The notes under the pieces were generated by a model, which saw nothing but the letters and a program-made list of their open reading frames with translations, ran no database searches and had not been told where the DNA came from. Below are positions 9,306 through 17,846 of a DNA stretch of 64,000 bases, piece by piece. The translations under genes were made by a program, and so were the position numbers. The first letter of the stretch is position 1, and every line of letters begins with the position of its first letter. Source of the DNA: Selenomonas sp. AB3002 (GTDB taxonomy: Bacteria > Bacillota > Negativicutes > Selenomonadales > Selenomonadaceae); assembly GCF_000702545.1 (NCBI RefSeq), contig NZ_JNIO01000002.1, positions 682,001 to 746,000 on the forward strand. Direction: 5' to 3'.

Positions 9306-9311
9306 ATTATA
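9306..9311 (-). promoter_or_regulatory. -10 element upstream of manC
   Basis: Minus-strand TATAAT about 60 nt upstream of the manC start, followed by an A-rich leader. The -35 is poor (TGGCTA with a 17-nt spacer), so an activator may be needed. This would be the promoter for the O-antigen operon. Confidence 0.55.
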
Positions 9312-9384
9312 CCCCAAAACCAAGCACATAGCCAGCTTTCACCAATAAAACAAGTTCCGTAAAACACTGCCCCCCAATTGCTAT

Positions 9385-10857
9385 TTAGTATGCCCCACGA
9401 CCGCTTATTACTACCCTAATAGTCTTAAGCAGATACACTAAATCAATCCATACAGACCAGTTCCGCACATACCACGAATCCATACGCACCCGCTCAGCAT
9501 AAGTGGTATCGCTGCGACCGTTGACCTGCCACATACCTGTTATTCCGGGAGGCACCAGGGCAAAGTCACGGAAGTACTCACCGTACTTAATGATTTCCCT
9601 CCGCACAATGGGGCGTGGCCCCACTAAGCTCATTTCCCCTTTAAGTACATTAAGAAGCTGAGGCAGTTCATCAAGACTGGTCTTGCGGAGGAAACGCCCC
9701 ACCCTAGTGATACGGGGGTCCTCCTTCAGTTTAAAAGAGTCCTGCCATTCTTCCATAGCACTGGGATTTTCCAATAAGTACTCCCTTAATTTCTCCTCAG
9801 CATCCGGCACCATGGTGCGAAACTTATAACAGGGAAACACTTTTTTCTTTTGTCCAATGCGCAAATGAGCAAAAATGACTGGCCCAGGACTGTCGATATA
9901 TATGGCTAAAGCAATAACAATTCCCATCGGTAAAGCCACAATCATCCCCAACAGAGACACCAACAGGTCAAACCCTCTCTTCAAGGCACGGTTCCAGACC
10001 GAGGCTAGGTTGTTCCGCACCCCAATTACCAACATACTCTCGTCAACCAGGGAACTTACTTCCAAATTGCCCACAGGAAGACCTATAAAGTCTGGTACGA
10101 AGGATAGATGCTTCACATATGGCTGCAATCTATCGACCATAGTCAACATTTCCTCATTGGAAAGACCAGGAGCTGTAATTATCACATAATCAACAGCTGT
10201 TTCCTTAACAATACGCTCCACATCAACAAAGCCACCCAAAATAGGGTAGTCTCTCGCCAACTGCCTGGAAACAGGATGGTCATCTATAAAGCCGATTATT
10301 CTATAGCCGTAGCCAGCATCGTGACGGAAGGATTTCAATACTAGCTCCGCCGTTCTGCCTGCCCCCACAAAGAGCACGGGAATCTGCAACAGCCCATGAC
10401 TATTCAAAAAACGTTTGATGACATAACGGAAAGAAAGTATCAAGTTGAAGCTAAAAAACCAGGTAAATCCCACAAAAAGCCTGGATACCACCGCCGAGAC
10501 CTTGCCGAAATACATGAGCATTAGAATCATAAGGATGGAGTACAGCACGGCATAGAATACATTTCTGGCCAGTTGCCAGAAAGCCATAGTAGGTATATAG
10601 GTCCGCATAACATGCAAAAAGCACACAAAGATAGCGGGAACTATTATATAGAAGTAAATATTAGGTATATTAAAATCAGGACTGGGAAGCCCGGGCAGGA
10701 AACGTCGCAAAAACAAGGAAAATGTTTCCGAAAGTATCACTGCCAGATAATCCCCGCACATGAGCAACAACGGCAAAAGCGCATGAGAATGCCTCTCTCT
10801 GGAAGAAAGACGCATTTCCTGCGTATCTATCGTATCGTCAGTCTGCTTGCGCATCAT
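9385..10857 (-). CDS. wbaP: undecaprenyl-phosphate sugar phosphotransferase (WbaP-like)
   Basis: A 490-residue polyprenyl glycosylphosphotransferase. Four to five N-terminal membrane segments (to about residue 140) are followed by a Rossmann-like CoA-binding-type domain (about 145-260), another membrane segment near 285, and the C-terminal catalytic bac_transf domain with KFRTM and ELPQLLNVLKGEMSLVGPRP. It transfers a hexose-1-phosphate to undecaprenyl phosphate and so starts assembly of the surface polysaccharide. The full five-part architecture separates it from short PglC-like enzymes. It has its own promoter at 10902-10930 and lies 138 bp upstream of manC. The precise sugar (galactose or glucose) is not decidable from sequence. 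Confidence 0.92.
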   Translation of the reverse strand: MMRKQTDDTIDTQEMRLSSRERHSHALLPLLLMCGDYLAVILSETFSLFLRRFLPGLPSPDFNIPNIYFYIIVPAIFVCFLHVMRTYIPTMAFWQLARNVFYAVLYSILMILMLMYFGKVSAVVSRLFVGFTWFFSFNLILSFRYVIKRFLNSHGLLQIPVLFVGAGRTAELVLKSFRHDAGYGYRIIGFIDDHPVSRQLARDYPILGGFVDVERIVKETAVDYVIITAPGLSNEEMLTMVDRLQPYVKHLSFVPDFIGLPVGNLEVSSLVDESMLVIGVRNNLASVWNRALKRGFDLLVSLLGMIVALPMGIVIALAIYIDSPGPVIFAHLRIGQKKKVFPCYKFRTMVPDAEEKLREYLLENPSAMEEWQDSFKLKEDPRITRVGRFLRKTSLDELPQLLNVLKGEMSLVGPRPIVRREIIKYGEYFRDFALVPPGITGMWQVNGRSDTTYAERVRMDSWYVRNWSVWIDLVYLLKTIRVVISGRGAY

Positions 10858-10901
10858 TGTTCGCAGATTTCCTTTCTATCAAAACTACTATAGTCTATCA
10901 A

Positions 10902-10930
10902 AGTATAGCATAACTGGGTATCTAAAACAA
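10902..10930 (-). promoter_or_regulatory. promoter of wbaP-like gene
   Basis: On the minus strand TTGTTT (10925-10930) is separated by 17 nt from TATACT (10902-10907), with TG one base before the -10 (extended -10). It lies about 45 nt upstream of the start codon. Confidence 0.7.
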
Positions 10931-10931
10931 C

Positions 10932-10960
10932 GAAAAAGGCTTCAGCCGAAGCTGAAGCCT
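10932..10960 (-). terminator. terminator, copy of the tRNA-Ser terminator
   Basis: A perfect 10-bp stem (AGGCTTCAGC / GCTGAAGCCT) with a TTCG tetraloop, followed on the minus strand by TTTTT. It ends transcription coming from the 11-15.7 kb cluster. The same hairpin, with small changes, follows tRNA-Ser at 19548-19576 and occurs at 17611-17636. Confidence 0.85.
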
Positions 10961-10998
10961 GATGCCTGATGTTTCATAGTGGCGGAGTGGAAGGATTT
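10937..10998 (-). repeat. truncated copy of tRNA-Ser 3' end plus terminator
   Basis: The sequence from the terminator hairpin through TTTCATAGTGGCGGAGTGGA matches the repeats at 17611-17707 and 19551-19647, then breaks off after about 20 nt of the tRNA-Ser 3' end. It has an extra GATGCCT duplication. It directly joins the pseudogene fragment at 11001. Confidence 0.8.
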
Positions 10999-11000
10999 AC

Positions 11001-11102
11001 CTATCTGCAAGTCAATTCCAGTTTCTCGCCATAGGAGGCACTGCCATACTTCCAGACGGCAGTGATTCCCTGCTCCCTAAAATATGAAAGCCTTTTCTTC
11101 AT
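11001..11102 (-). pseudogene. 3' remnant of AAA-ATPase/PD-(D/E)XK gene
   Basis: A 33-codon open stretch ending in TAG. Its residues YFREQGITAVWKYGSASYG and KLELTCR align with the C-terminus of the complete protein at 17847-19520 (FREQGVDTVWKYGIAFYG, KLEMVCR). Nothing of the ATPase or nuclease core remains. It is fused to a truncated tRNA-Ser 3'-end repeat, so it marks a second, decayed insertion of the same gene family. Confidence 0.8.
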
Positions 11103-11117
11103 TAATCATTCAGGCCA

Positions 11118-12788
11118 CTATTTACGCTTAGAACGAAAGCAGGCTAGCAAAAAAGCAAACCAGGCTAAAAGGGAAAGGACATCCAGCACGTGCATCCATG
11201 GCATCCCCCTGTAAAATACCCTGACCTCGCCAGAGCCGCCGGGCAAATCAATTTGCAAACGATGATCGCCCTCTCGTTCTGTCACAGGCAGTTTCGCGCC
11301 TACCGCCGTTTCTGCTACATAACCGGGGTAGTAAAAGAGGGGCAGCACGACTTGCGTGGAAGTCCCGGCCCGATAAGAAAAGACCATGCTCACGCCAACC
11401 TTTTGCACGTCTGATACGCTAGCTCCCCCTGACTCTAAATCAGAAACGGACAGTGCCTCCCCCGCCCCATTGCGCAGCTCGGCGAATTGCATTCCCCTGT
11501 ACAGGTAATATGATGCAAAATCAGAGGGCAGCGACACGTCAGTCCGCTGGACAAAATCATGCACCCTATAGCGGTGCCCCGACCAATGATAAGACAGGTA
11601 ATAATTTGAATACACTCCGAAAATGGTCAGGCAGGCAAAGGCGAGAACCATAACCTTCCTACTCCCAGGCCGGGAATCCAGGAAGGCCGCAACCCCCATA
11701 GCACCGAACAGGCAAAAAATGGGGCTGCCGAATTTCATAATACGCTCCGGTATCTGAATTGCTGCAACGATATGTCCCACCACAGGCAAATCCGTCAAAA
11801 GATCCCACAGCAAGGGAAAGAAGGGCAGGACCAGGCTCAGTCCAGCAAAAAGCAACAGCCCCTTTTCCCAATCAGACAAGGCCGGAGCCATAGCTTTCAA
11901 GCAGGCGTGGCGTTGCCGTAGGTATAGCAAAAAAGCCAGAAGCAGAAGCGGCCCCAACAAAAACTGAACCCGCAAGACATCCCACCAGGTAAACATGAAG
12001 TTATTATATAGGTAAGGCTGCGAATGATTGACTGCCATCGTGACATAAAAATATAAAAAGGGACACCATACCCAGGCATTGAGCAGGGCGGTGAACCCCG
12101 CCGCCTTGCCCAGGGCCAGCAGACGGTCACTCTCCCGCAATTTTTGTCGACACAGGAGACAGGCAAAAAGAGAAAGAATCACTGTGTAGACGCTGGTCAA
12201 GATATGGGCGGTCAAGATGCCCGTAAAGCCCAGAGTGACCAAGGGCCATTTCCTGCTGTCTCCCCGAAGCACCGAGAAGACACCTGCCAAAACCAGGGGC
12301 AGGAATGCCGCCGCCGTAAACTCCCCTAAGCCAAAATCCAGGTAAAGCCAGGTCAGTCTGTGCCAGCAGACACTGTAAAGCGCTGCGCCTATAAGCCCGA
12401 TGCGCCAGGTACCTGCTAACACGCGAAAGGAATAGCAAGAGACAGCTGCAGTAAGGATATTTACGAACACCACATAAAAACGGGCTGCATCGTACACGGA
12501 AAGCCCCCATCGGCACAACAGGGCCGGCAGATAAAGCAATAAATCCGGGTAGAAAATTCCCTCCAGACTGCCATAGCCGTTGAACTGATAGCCATGCACC
12601 CGCACGGGGAACTGCCCTCCCTCAAGCCCCGCCGCAATCCCTGCGATGCGGTTCAAATGATAGAGCACATCCATCCCGTAAAGATTGTCGCTCAGGATAA
12701 CTGGCAAGGAGCAGACAGCCAGCACAAACACCAGCATAGCCGCCCAAAAGCCCGTATCCTCAACCCAAAAATTGCTTTTCATCCTCAT
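11118..12788 (-). CDS. polytopic membrane protein, PTPS-related/YfhO-like
   Basis: A 556-residue protein with about 10-12 hydrophobic segments and a C-terminal non-membrane part (about residues 400-530) before a last membrane helix. The N-terminal pattern DNLYGMDVLYHLNRIAGIA followed by a periplasmic loop resembles the 6-pyruvoyl-tetrahydropterin synthase-related membrane family, which is GT-C-like. It may transfer a polyprenyl-linked sugar in the periplasm. The ATG at 12788 is preceded by AAAGGA; a GTG at 12830 in frame would overlap the upstream gene. It is the last gene of a three-gene cluster with a GT2 enzyme, the arrangement of Gtr-type glycan modification sets (inference). Confidence 0.65.
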   Translation of the reverse strand: MRMKSNFWVEDTGFWAAMLVFVLAVCSLPVILSDNLYGMDVLYHLNRIAGIAAGLEGGQFPVRVHGYQFNGYGSLEGIFYPDLLLYLPALLCRWGLSVYDAARFYVVFVNILTAAVSCYSFRVLAGTWRIGLIGAALYSVCWHRLTWLYLDFGLGEFTAAAFLPLVLAGVFSVLRGDSRKWPLVTLGFTGILTAHILTSVYTVILSLFACLLCRQKLRESDRLLALGKAAGFTALLNAWVWCPFLYFYVTMAVNHSQPYLYNNFMFTWWDVLRVQFLLGPLLLLAFLLYLRQRHACLKAMAPALSDWEKGLLLFAGLSLVLPFFPLLWDLLTDLPVVGHIVAAIQIPERIMKFGSPIFCLFGAMGVAAFLDSRPGSRKVMVLAFACLTIFGVYSNYYLSYHWSGHRYRVHDFVQRTDVSLPSDFASYYLYRGMQFAELRNGAGEALSVSDLESGGASVSDVQKVGVSMVFSYRAGTSTQVVLPLFYYPGYVAETAVGAKLPVTEREGDHRLQIDLPGGSGEVRVFYRGMPWMHVLDVLSLLAWFAFLLACFRSKRK

Positions 12789-12826
12789 GCCATTTCCTTT
12801 CAAACCAATCCAGCGCCCAGCGGCAC

Positions 12827-13786
12827 TCACTGCAGGTACTCGTCAATTATGTAGCGTGGCCTATGCTTGCTTTCAAGATAAATCTTGCCAATATACTCCC
12901 CTATGACACCTAGAGACAGCAACACTAGCCCACCATTTGCCCATATCGAAACCACAATGCTAGTCCAACCAGCAATCGTGTCCCCCTGATACCACCTAAA
13001 GATAGACCAGAATAGCACAAACATAGATAAAAGGAATAGAGCCAGCCCCGCTTCTGCTATCAGCCTTATGGGACGCACTGTCAGAGAAGTAACTCCCTGC
13101 ACAGCAAAAGAGAGCATCTTGCCAAGAGGATAATGGCTTTCTCCTGCAACGCGCTCCTGCCTGTCATAGTAGACAATATCACTCTTGAATCCCACCATCG
13201 GTACAATTCCACGCAGAAAAAGATTTACTTCCGAAAACTCAGCCAATCCCTCCAGAGCCCTGCGGGAAAGCAAACGGTAGTCTGCATGATTATAAACGAT
13301 TTCTCCGCCTAGTATGTTGACCAACTTATAAAAACCCTCAGCTGTAAACTTCTTGAATGCCGTGTCTGTACTCCGCTTTTTCCTTACGCCGTACACTACA
13401 TCACAATCTTCCTCGCAATATTTGCGTACCATCTCATCTATGGCATCTATGTCATCCTGCAGGTCAGCATCCAAACTAATTACAATATCTGCCCTATCTT
13501 TAGCTGTCATCAGACCGGCCAGCAAGGCATTCTGATGCCCTTGGTTACGCGAAAGTGACACTCCCTGGATGCGTGCATCAGCATCGTGCAGGTTCCGTAT
13601 TATTTCCCACGTCTTATCTCTACTGCCATCATTTACCAACAATATACGGCTTTTAGGCGAGATTTTGTTTTTTTCTATCAACCCAGATAACTTATCCAGC
13701 AAGCGCCTTCCTGTCTCCAGTAAAACCTCTTGCTCATTATAGCAAGGAGAAACCAGATAAAGAACAGGGACAGTCTTTTCAGTCAT
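12827..13786 (-). CDS. GT2 polyprenyl-phosphate glycosyltransferase (GtrB/DPM1-like)
   Basis: A 319-residue enzyme: an N-terminal GT-A domain with SPCYNEQEVL near residue 13 and the ISLDADLQDD metal/nucleotide motif near residue 100, then two membrane helices near residues 225-290. This is the layout of GtrB and DPM-like transferases, which move glucose or another hexose from a nucleotide sugar to undecaprenyl phosphate on the cytoplasmic side. The donor lipid would be used by the two polytopic neighbours. The ATG at 13786 has AAGGTGAG just upstream and follows the stop of the preceding gene by 2 nt. Confidence 0.9.
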   Translation of the reverse strand: MTEKTVPVLYLVSPCYNEQEVLLETGRRLLDKLSGLIEKNKISPKSRILLVNDGSRDKTWEIIRNLHDADARIQGVSLSRNQGHQNALLAGLMTAKDRADIVISLDADLQDDIDAIDEMVRKYCEEDCDVVYGVRKKRSTDTAFKKFTAEGFYKLVNILGGEIVYNHADYRLLSRRALEGLAEFSEVNLFLRGIVPMVGFKSDIVYYDRQERVAGESHYPLGKMLSFAVQGVTSLTVRPIRLIAEAGLALFLLSMFVLFWSIFRWYQGDTIAGWTSIVVSIWANGGLVLLSLGVIGEYIGKIYLESKHRPRYIIDEYLQ

Positions 13787-13788
13787 GC

Positions 13789-15726
13789 TCACTCACCTTC
13801 CGAAATATGATAATGCTCTCGCTTGTATTTATCCAAGCGGTCATGGAACATGGCACGGCTATCTGGATAAATCTCGTCAAATTGCTCTTGCAACCAGTCT
13901 ATGTCATTCAACTGCCAGTCAGACATACGCTCGTATACCTTGACTTCAACGTCATAGCTTCCGTCTTTAAATGGGTGCAGCATATGTGTCCCAATCTGCA
14001 CAAATCTTCGACCTATAGGCGTATCATCGCAAACATCCGCTGCCAGCATTGATACTACTCTCTGGCCATCCGCTCGCAGATGCAGTTGTACCGGCATTGC
14101 AACTGCTACTATCCTCGCCTCCAGGAATTGAAGTGGAAAACCGTCACGTAAATCCACATCAGCTGTCTGCATGAGATTCGGTATTGCTGCAGACTCATAT
14201 GGAAAATGAGCGTAAGCCAAGGTCATCGAATTGTACATCCAACTAGACGCTACGAAATACACTTTTTTCTCTGTTCCAGCTAAATGGTTCAGATCCATAA
14301 TTAGCGAATCTATTTCCGCTAAATCAAATCTTTGCATTACCTTATATGCCCTTCCAACTTTGGCATCAGGATAGAACCCCATATATGCATGTGAAAACTG
14401 CACTGCTGACAGAATGAACAACACAAGCCATGCAACAATTCTGCCTGCAGGTGCCAATCGAGATACAAATCTCCCCCCCCCTAGCGCAATCAACCCAAGA
14501 ACAGGAAGCAGAATAGCTGAGAAATGCTGAACTCCCATCGCCTGTATGCGGCTCATGCCGCATACAGCCACACAGGCCCAAATGGCAAATCCCAGAACCC
14601 AAGGTCTCATTTCACGTTTACCACATGCATAGATGCCCCCTGCCACTGCCAGAAGAATGAGCAGGAGCCCCAAAAAGTCAATAGGTACCTCAAGCACATT
14701 TTTCATAAAGCCACTGCTATAGGCAGAATAGGCCACACTATAGTCCAGCGTATGGGCTGTTCTGTACACCTTCCATAAATAAACCGACATGATGCCTGCT
14801 GTCAGAAGAGCAAAAATAGCATACTCCTTAACCAGTACCCTAAGCCTCTGCCCCATACAATCTTGCTGCCAGGCGACATACAAAACATAAACGGCCGTAC
14901 CTGCAAGAAATCCCGCATACATGAATGTTGCTGAGCGTGCCATCAAAATAGCAAGAATAATCATTAGGCTGACAGCAAGGACACGCTTCCCCTCAAATCG
15001 ACTCCAATCTTTTGATATGATAAGCAACAAAAGCATTGCCTCCACCACGATTTGCCCGCCCTGACTAAACCCCAGCAAGGCCGGCATGGTCGCCAACGGA
15101 TATAAAAACAGCACTCCCAGCAACAAACCGCAAATGGGCACTTCAACCTTTGCCGTCTCTAACATCAGTGTTTTCAAGGCAGTGGCCACGAATACCAATG
15201 AAGGAAATATGACAATAATATATATTAGCATTGACATCGACACATAGCTATTTTGCCCCAGCAAATTCATTGGTACCGACATAAGCAAGGGCACAACATG
15301 TGTATAATCGGACATAAGGCTATGGCGAAATGTTCTAAAAAGGCTATGCGGGTCACAGAAAATTTTTTGGGAATACTCAAGTGCCGGTGCCCAAGTGCTT
15401 AGGTCATCCCATACATAAATGGTTTGATTCTGAGACAAAAGCCACCCAAAAAACATCGAGCTTCCCAAAAAGATAGACACTATGCCGATGCACGCTGGCA
15501 ACTTATTTTCGCTGCGCAAAAACTTATAGTCAACGAGTGAAGCAGCATAAGCCAGTGCCAGAACTATTGCGCCAGACACAGACAGCCACAGGAAAAAGCC
15601 TGTCATCGCCACAAACACAACTGGCAAATGCTCCTGTAATTTGCAACCTAATGCAGAAAGCCACAAGATGGCGCACCATACAATCACCCACCTTGTCCAA
15701 TAATTCTTTTTATTTAAAAATGACAT
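13789..15726 (-). CDS. large polytopic membrane protein, GT-C glycosyltransferase-like
   Basis: A 645-residue protein with about 12 membrane segments and a soluble C-terminal domain from about residue 470. An acidic pair in the first large periplasmic loop (VWDDLSTWAPAL near residue 126) is in the place where GT-C enzymes keep catalytic Asp residues. No closer family can be named. It is first in the three-gene cluster, with GGGGAGG before its ATG. Together with the GT2 enzyme it probably glycosylates a surface polymer or protein outside the membrane (inference). Confidence 0.6.
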   Translation of the reverse strand: MSFLNKKNYWTRWVIVWCAILWLSALGCKLQEHLPVVFVAMTGFFLWLSVSGAIVLALAYAASLVDYKFLRSENKLPACIGIVSIFLGSSMFFGWLLSQNQTIYVWDDLSTWAPALEYSQKIFCDPHSLFRTFRHSLMSDYTHVVPLLMSVPMNLLGQNSYVSMSMLIYIIVIFPSLVFVATALKTLMLETAKVEVPICGLLLGVLFLYPLATMPALLGFSQGGQIVVEAMLLLLIISKDWSRFEGKRVLAVSLMIILAILMARSATFMYAGFLAGTAVYVLYVAWQQDCMGQRLRVLVKEYAIFALLTAGIMSVYLWKVYRTAHTLDYSVAYSAYSSGFMKNVLEVPIDFLGLLLILLAVAGGIYACGKREMRPWVLGFAIWACVAVCGMSRIQAMGVQHFSAILLPVLGLIALGGGRFVSRLAPAGRIVAWLVLFILSAVQFSHAYMGFYPDAKVGRAYKVMQRFDLAEIDSLIMDLNHLAGTEKKVYFVASSWMYNSMTLAYAHFPYESAAIPNLMQTADVDLRDGFPLQFLEARIVAVAMPVQLHLRADGQRVVSMLAADVCDDTPIGRRFVQIGTHMLHPFKDGSYDVEVKVYERMSDWQLNDIDWLQEQFDEIYPDSRAMFHDRLDKYKREHYHISEGE

Positions 15727-15915
15727 TTATACCTCCCCTTCAATTACATATATGTAAATTAGAAAACTCAAAGCCTTCTATTTGTCTGACTTGAGTCATG
15801 GCACATTATTCAATGTGCCCCCATATTTTATGGCAAAATACTGCTGCGAATGAGTATCACCCATCTCAGTTTGATGGTTCACATGTACAATAGTACTTGA
15901 AAGAAGGTGAACATC

Positions 15916-17356
15916 ATGCTGAGATTGCCTGAAATCGGCTCCCACGCTGCCTATAAGCAGCTCCTCTCCCAACGCATTCACAACAGTCGCCTCAAGCGCT
16001 TCGACAATAAGAAGCGCAAACTGGCAGTCAAGCTCATGGCTCTTGACCTTTCACCGGTTGACGAGATCATGCGCCCCTTTTTACTCAGAGGAAGGTCGTC
16101 CTGCATGGCTGCCTTCCTCTATGCTGCGTTCCTACTTGCTTTCCATCTGGCTCAAGTCCACCTCTCTTGTTGATTGGGCTGAACGTCTGCGCTCTGATGA
16201 GTCTCTAGCCATACTGTCAGGCTTTTCACACGACCATACTCCATCATTCGGCGCTTTTTATGACTTCTTTCATCGCCTATGGCCAGGATGCAACAATTTC
16301 TTGCCTCACCTGCGCTACCGCAGAAAGAAACCGTCTAAAGGAAAGAGCAATGGCGAAAAGTCTCCGTCCTTCGACAAAGATAATGCTGCCACCGTCATCA
16401 AGTATTTTGATGGACACAGTGCCGGAGGCATCCTCATGACCAAGCTACACATCATCGGTAAAATCTATAGCAGGGTATTCCTGGCCAGTTCTATTCACAA
16501 AGATCTTCTGGATGTCAGGAAACTGGTTCTGGCCGGTGACGGCACTCCAGTGCAGGTTTCTAACCGTGAGCGCAGCCATTCGATGTGCGATTGCCATGAA
16601 AAGGGCATCGACAATTGCCACCATAAGCGCTGGTTTTCCCAACCAGATGCCAATTGGGGCTGGGATTCCTCCAGAAATTTCTTTTTCTATGGCTATAACC
16701 TCTATCTCTTCACGGATGCTAACTCCGGATTGCCTGTCTTCCCTATCCTGGAGCGTGCTTCCCGCCACGACCTTCCTGCCATGCTGCACGGACTTGCCTG
16801 CATCAAGACGTTCTTCGCAGACTGGAATATTTCCGCTTTGCTCCTTGATTCTGCACACGATGCAATCGCTGTGTACGAGATGTGCAACAAAACCGGCATT
16901 ACGCCCTTCATAGACTTGAACCCTCGTGGCACAAAACCAGCTGAGGACAAAGACTATGATGTGGGAAATGACGGTGTGCCAATCTGTTCCCTTGGGCTTC
17001 CCATGAAACCAGATGGCACTGATAAGAAACGGCACAGAGCCAAATATATTTGTCCGAAGACAAAATACGCTGAAAGACTATGCCTGTGCGACAAGCGCTG
17101 TACCAAATCCACCTATGGCCGTGTTGTGCATATAAGCCCGAAGGATAATCCACGGCTGTTCTGCGATCCTCAACGAGGTTCACCTCAATGGAAGCAAATC
17201 TACAACAAGCGCACAGCTGCCGAACGGGCCAACAAACGCATAAAGATCGACGGGCTGCTGGAAGAAGGACGCCATCACTCTTCCATGATGTGGTATATTC
17301 GGTTATTCGCCATAATATCCGTCATCCACGTAGATGCCTGGCGTAAGCGTGCTTGA
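15916..17356 (+). pseudogene. DDE transposase, split by a frame change
   Basis: Two overlapping frames make one transposase. The first, from ATG 15916 (AAGGTG upstream), runs through EIGSHAAYKQLLSQRI to DEIMRPF; the second continues from about 16080 with YSEEGRPAWLPSSML and runs to 17356. The switch is at CCCCTTTTTACT around 16072-16083, where one T must be skipped (+1). The protein has a DDE/IS4-IS5-like core with LLDSAHDAIAVYE, then a Cys-containing KYICPKTKYAERLCLCDKRC segment, and RTAAERANKRIKIDG near the end holding the catalytic Glu. The rest of the frame is intact, so this is either a recent single-base insertion or programmed +1 frameshifting. The IS family is not assigned. Confidence 0.75.
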
Positions 17357-17383
17357 ACCCTGAAAAAAATATTTTTTCAAGGG
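17352..17383 (+). terminator. A/T-rich hairpin after transposase
   Basis: A near-perfect palindrome (CCCTGAAAAAAAT / ATTTTTTCAAGGG) begins at the transposase stop. It probably ends the transposase transcript or blocks read-in. Confidence 0.5.
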
Positions 17384-17610
17384 CTGGTGTTTTCTGCGCC
17401 AATTTTCCCATACGCTTTCAAGCTACGGTATTCCAGCTTTGTGTAAAAGCATTTCCCATCACCTCAACACCAACAGCTACCCATTCTCATTTAGACTGTC
17501 GACTTTTCTAATTCACATATATCCATATTCTAGCACACAGGCAATACAACGTCTATCTTTCATATATACACAAAGAGTCGGGGAAGAGGCCCAAGTATCC
17601 GATATCAAAA

Positions 17611-17707
17611 AAAAGCTCCAGCCGAAGCTGAAGCCTGATGTTTCATAGTGGCGGAGTGGAGAGGATTCGAACCTCCGCACCAGTTACCCAGCCTAACGAT
17701 TTAGCAA
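17611..17707 (-). repeat. direct repeat of tRNA-Ser(GCT) 3' half and terminator (att-like)
   Basis: 97 bp that match 19551-19647 with only two mismatches, at a constant offset of 1940 bp. It covers the terminator hairpin and the tRNA-Ser sequence from the anticodon loop to the 3' CCA, then diverges. The 5' half of the tRNA is missing, so this is not a functional tRNA. Duplication of a tRNA 3' half is the usual footprint of a tyrosine-integrase element. The following 140 bp up to the ATPase stop hold no clear gene; a short minus-strand open stretch starting MKLHAAPALNALKSAPKR lies there and may be debris of the element. Confidence 0.85.
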
Positions 17708-17846
17708 TTCGGGAACCTAGGTTTTACGTGGTATCAGAGGTTCCTCTGAGCACGTTTTGGTGCCGATTTCAGGGCATTCAGAGCAGGTGCAGCATGTAGC
17801 TTCATTTCAAACTGCCCCCTCGTTGCCCCCCTCTCCAAGAGCTCGC

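Larger units (their letters stand above)
15829..17412 (+). mobile_element. insertion sequence with frameshifted DDE transposase
   Basis: The element contains one transposase coding region (15916-17356). Candidate imperfect inverted ends are TATGGCAAAAT (15829-15839) and its near-complement at 17402-17412 (10 of 11 matching). No target duplication was seen, so the boundaries are uncertain. It lies between the glycosylation cluster and the tRNA-Ser repeat. Confidence 0.5.

Noticed and set aside
17655-17713. Second tRNA-Ser gene
   Set aside because: Only the 3' half is present; the sequence diverges right after the anticodon loop and no acceptor 5' strand follows.
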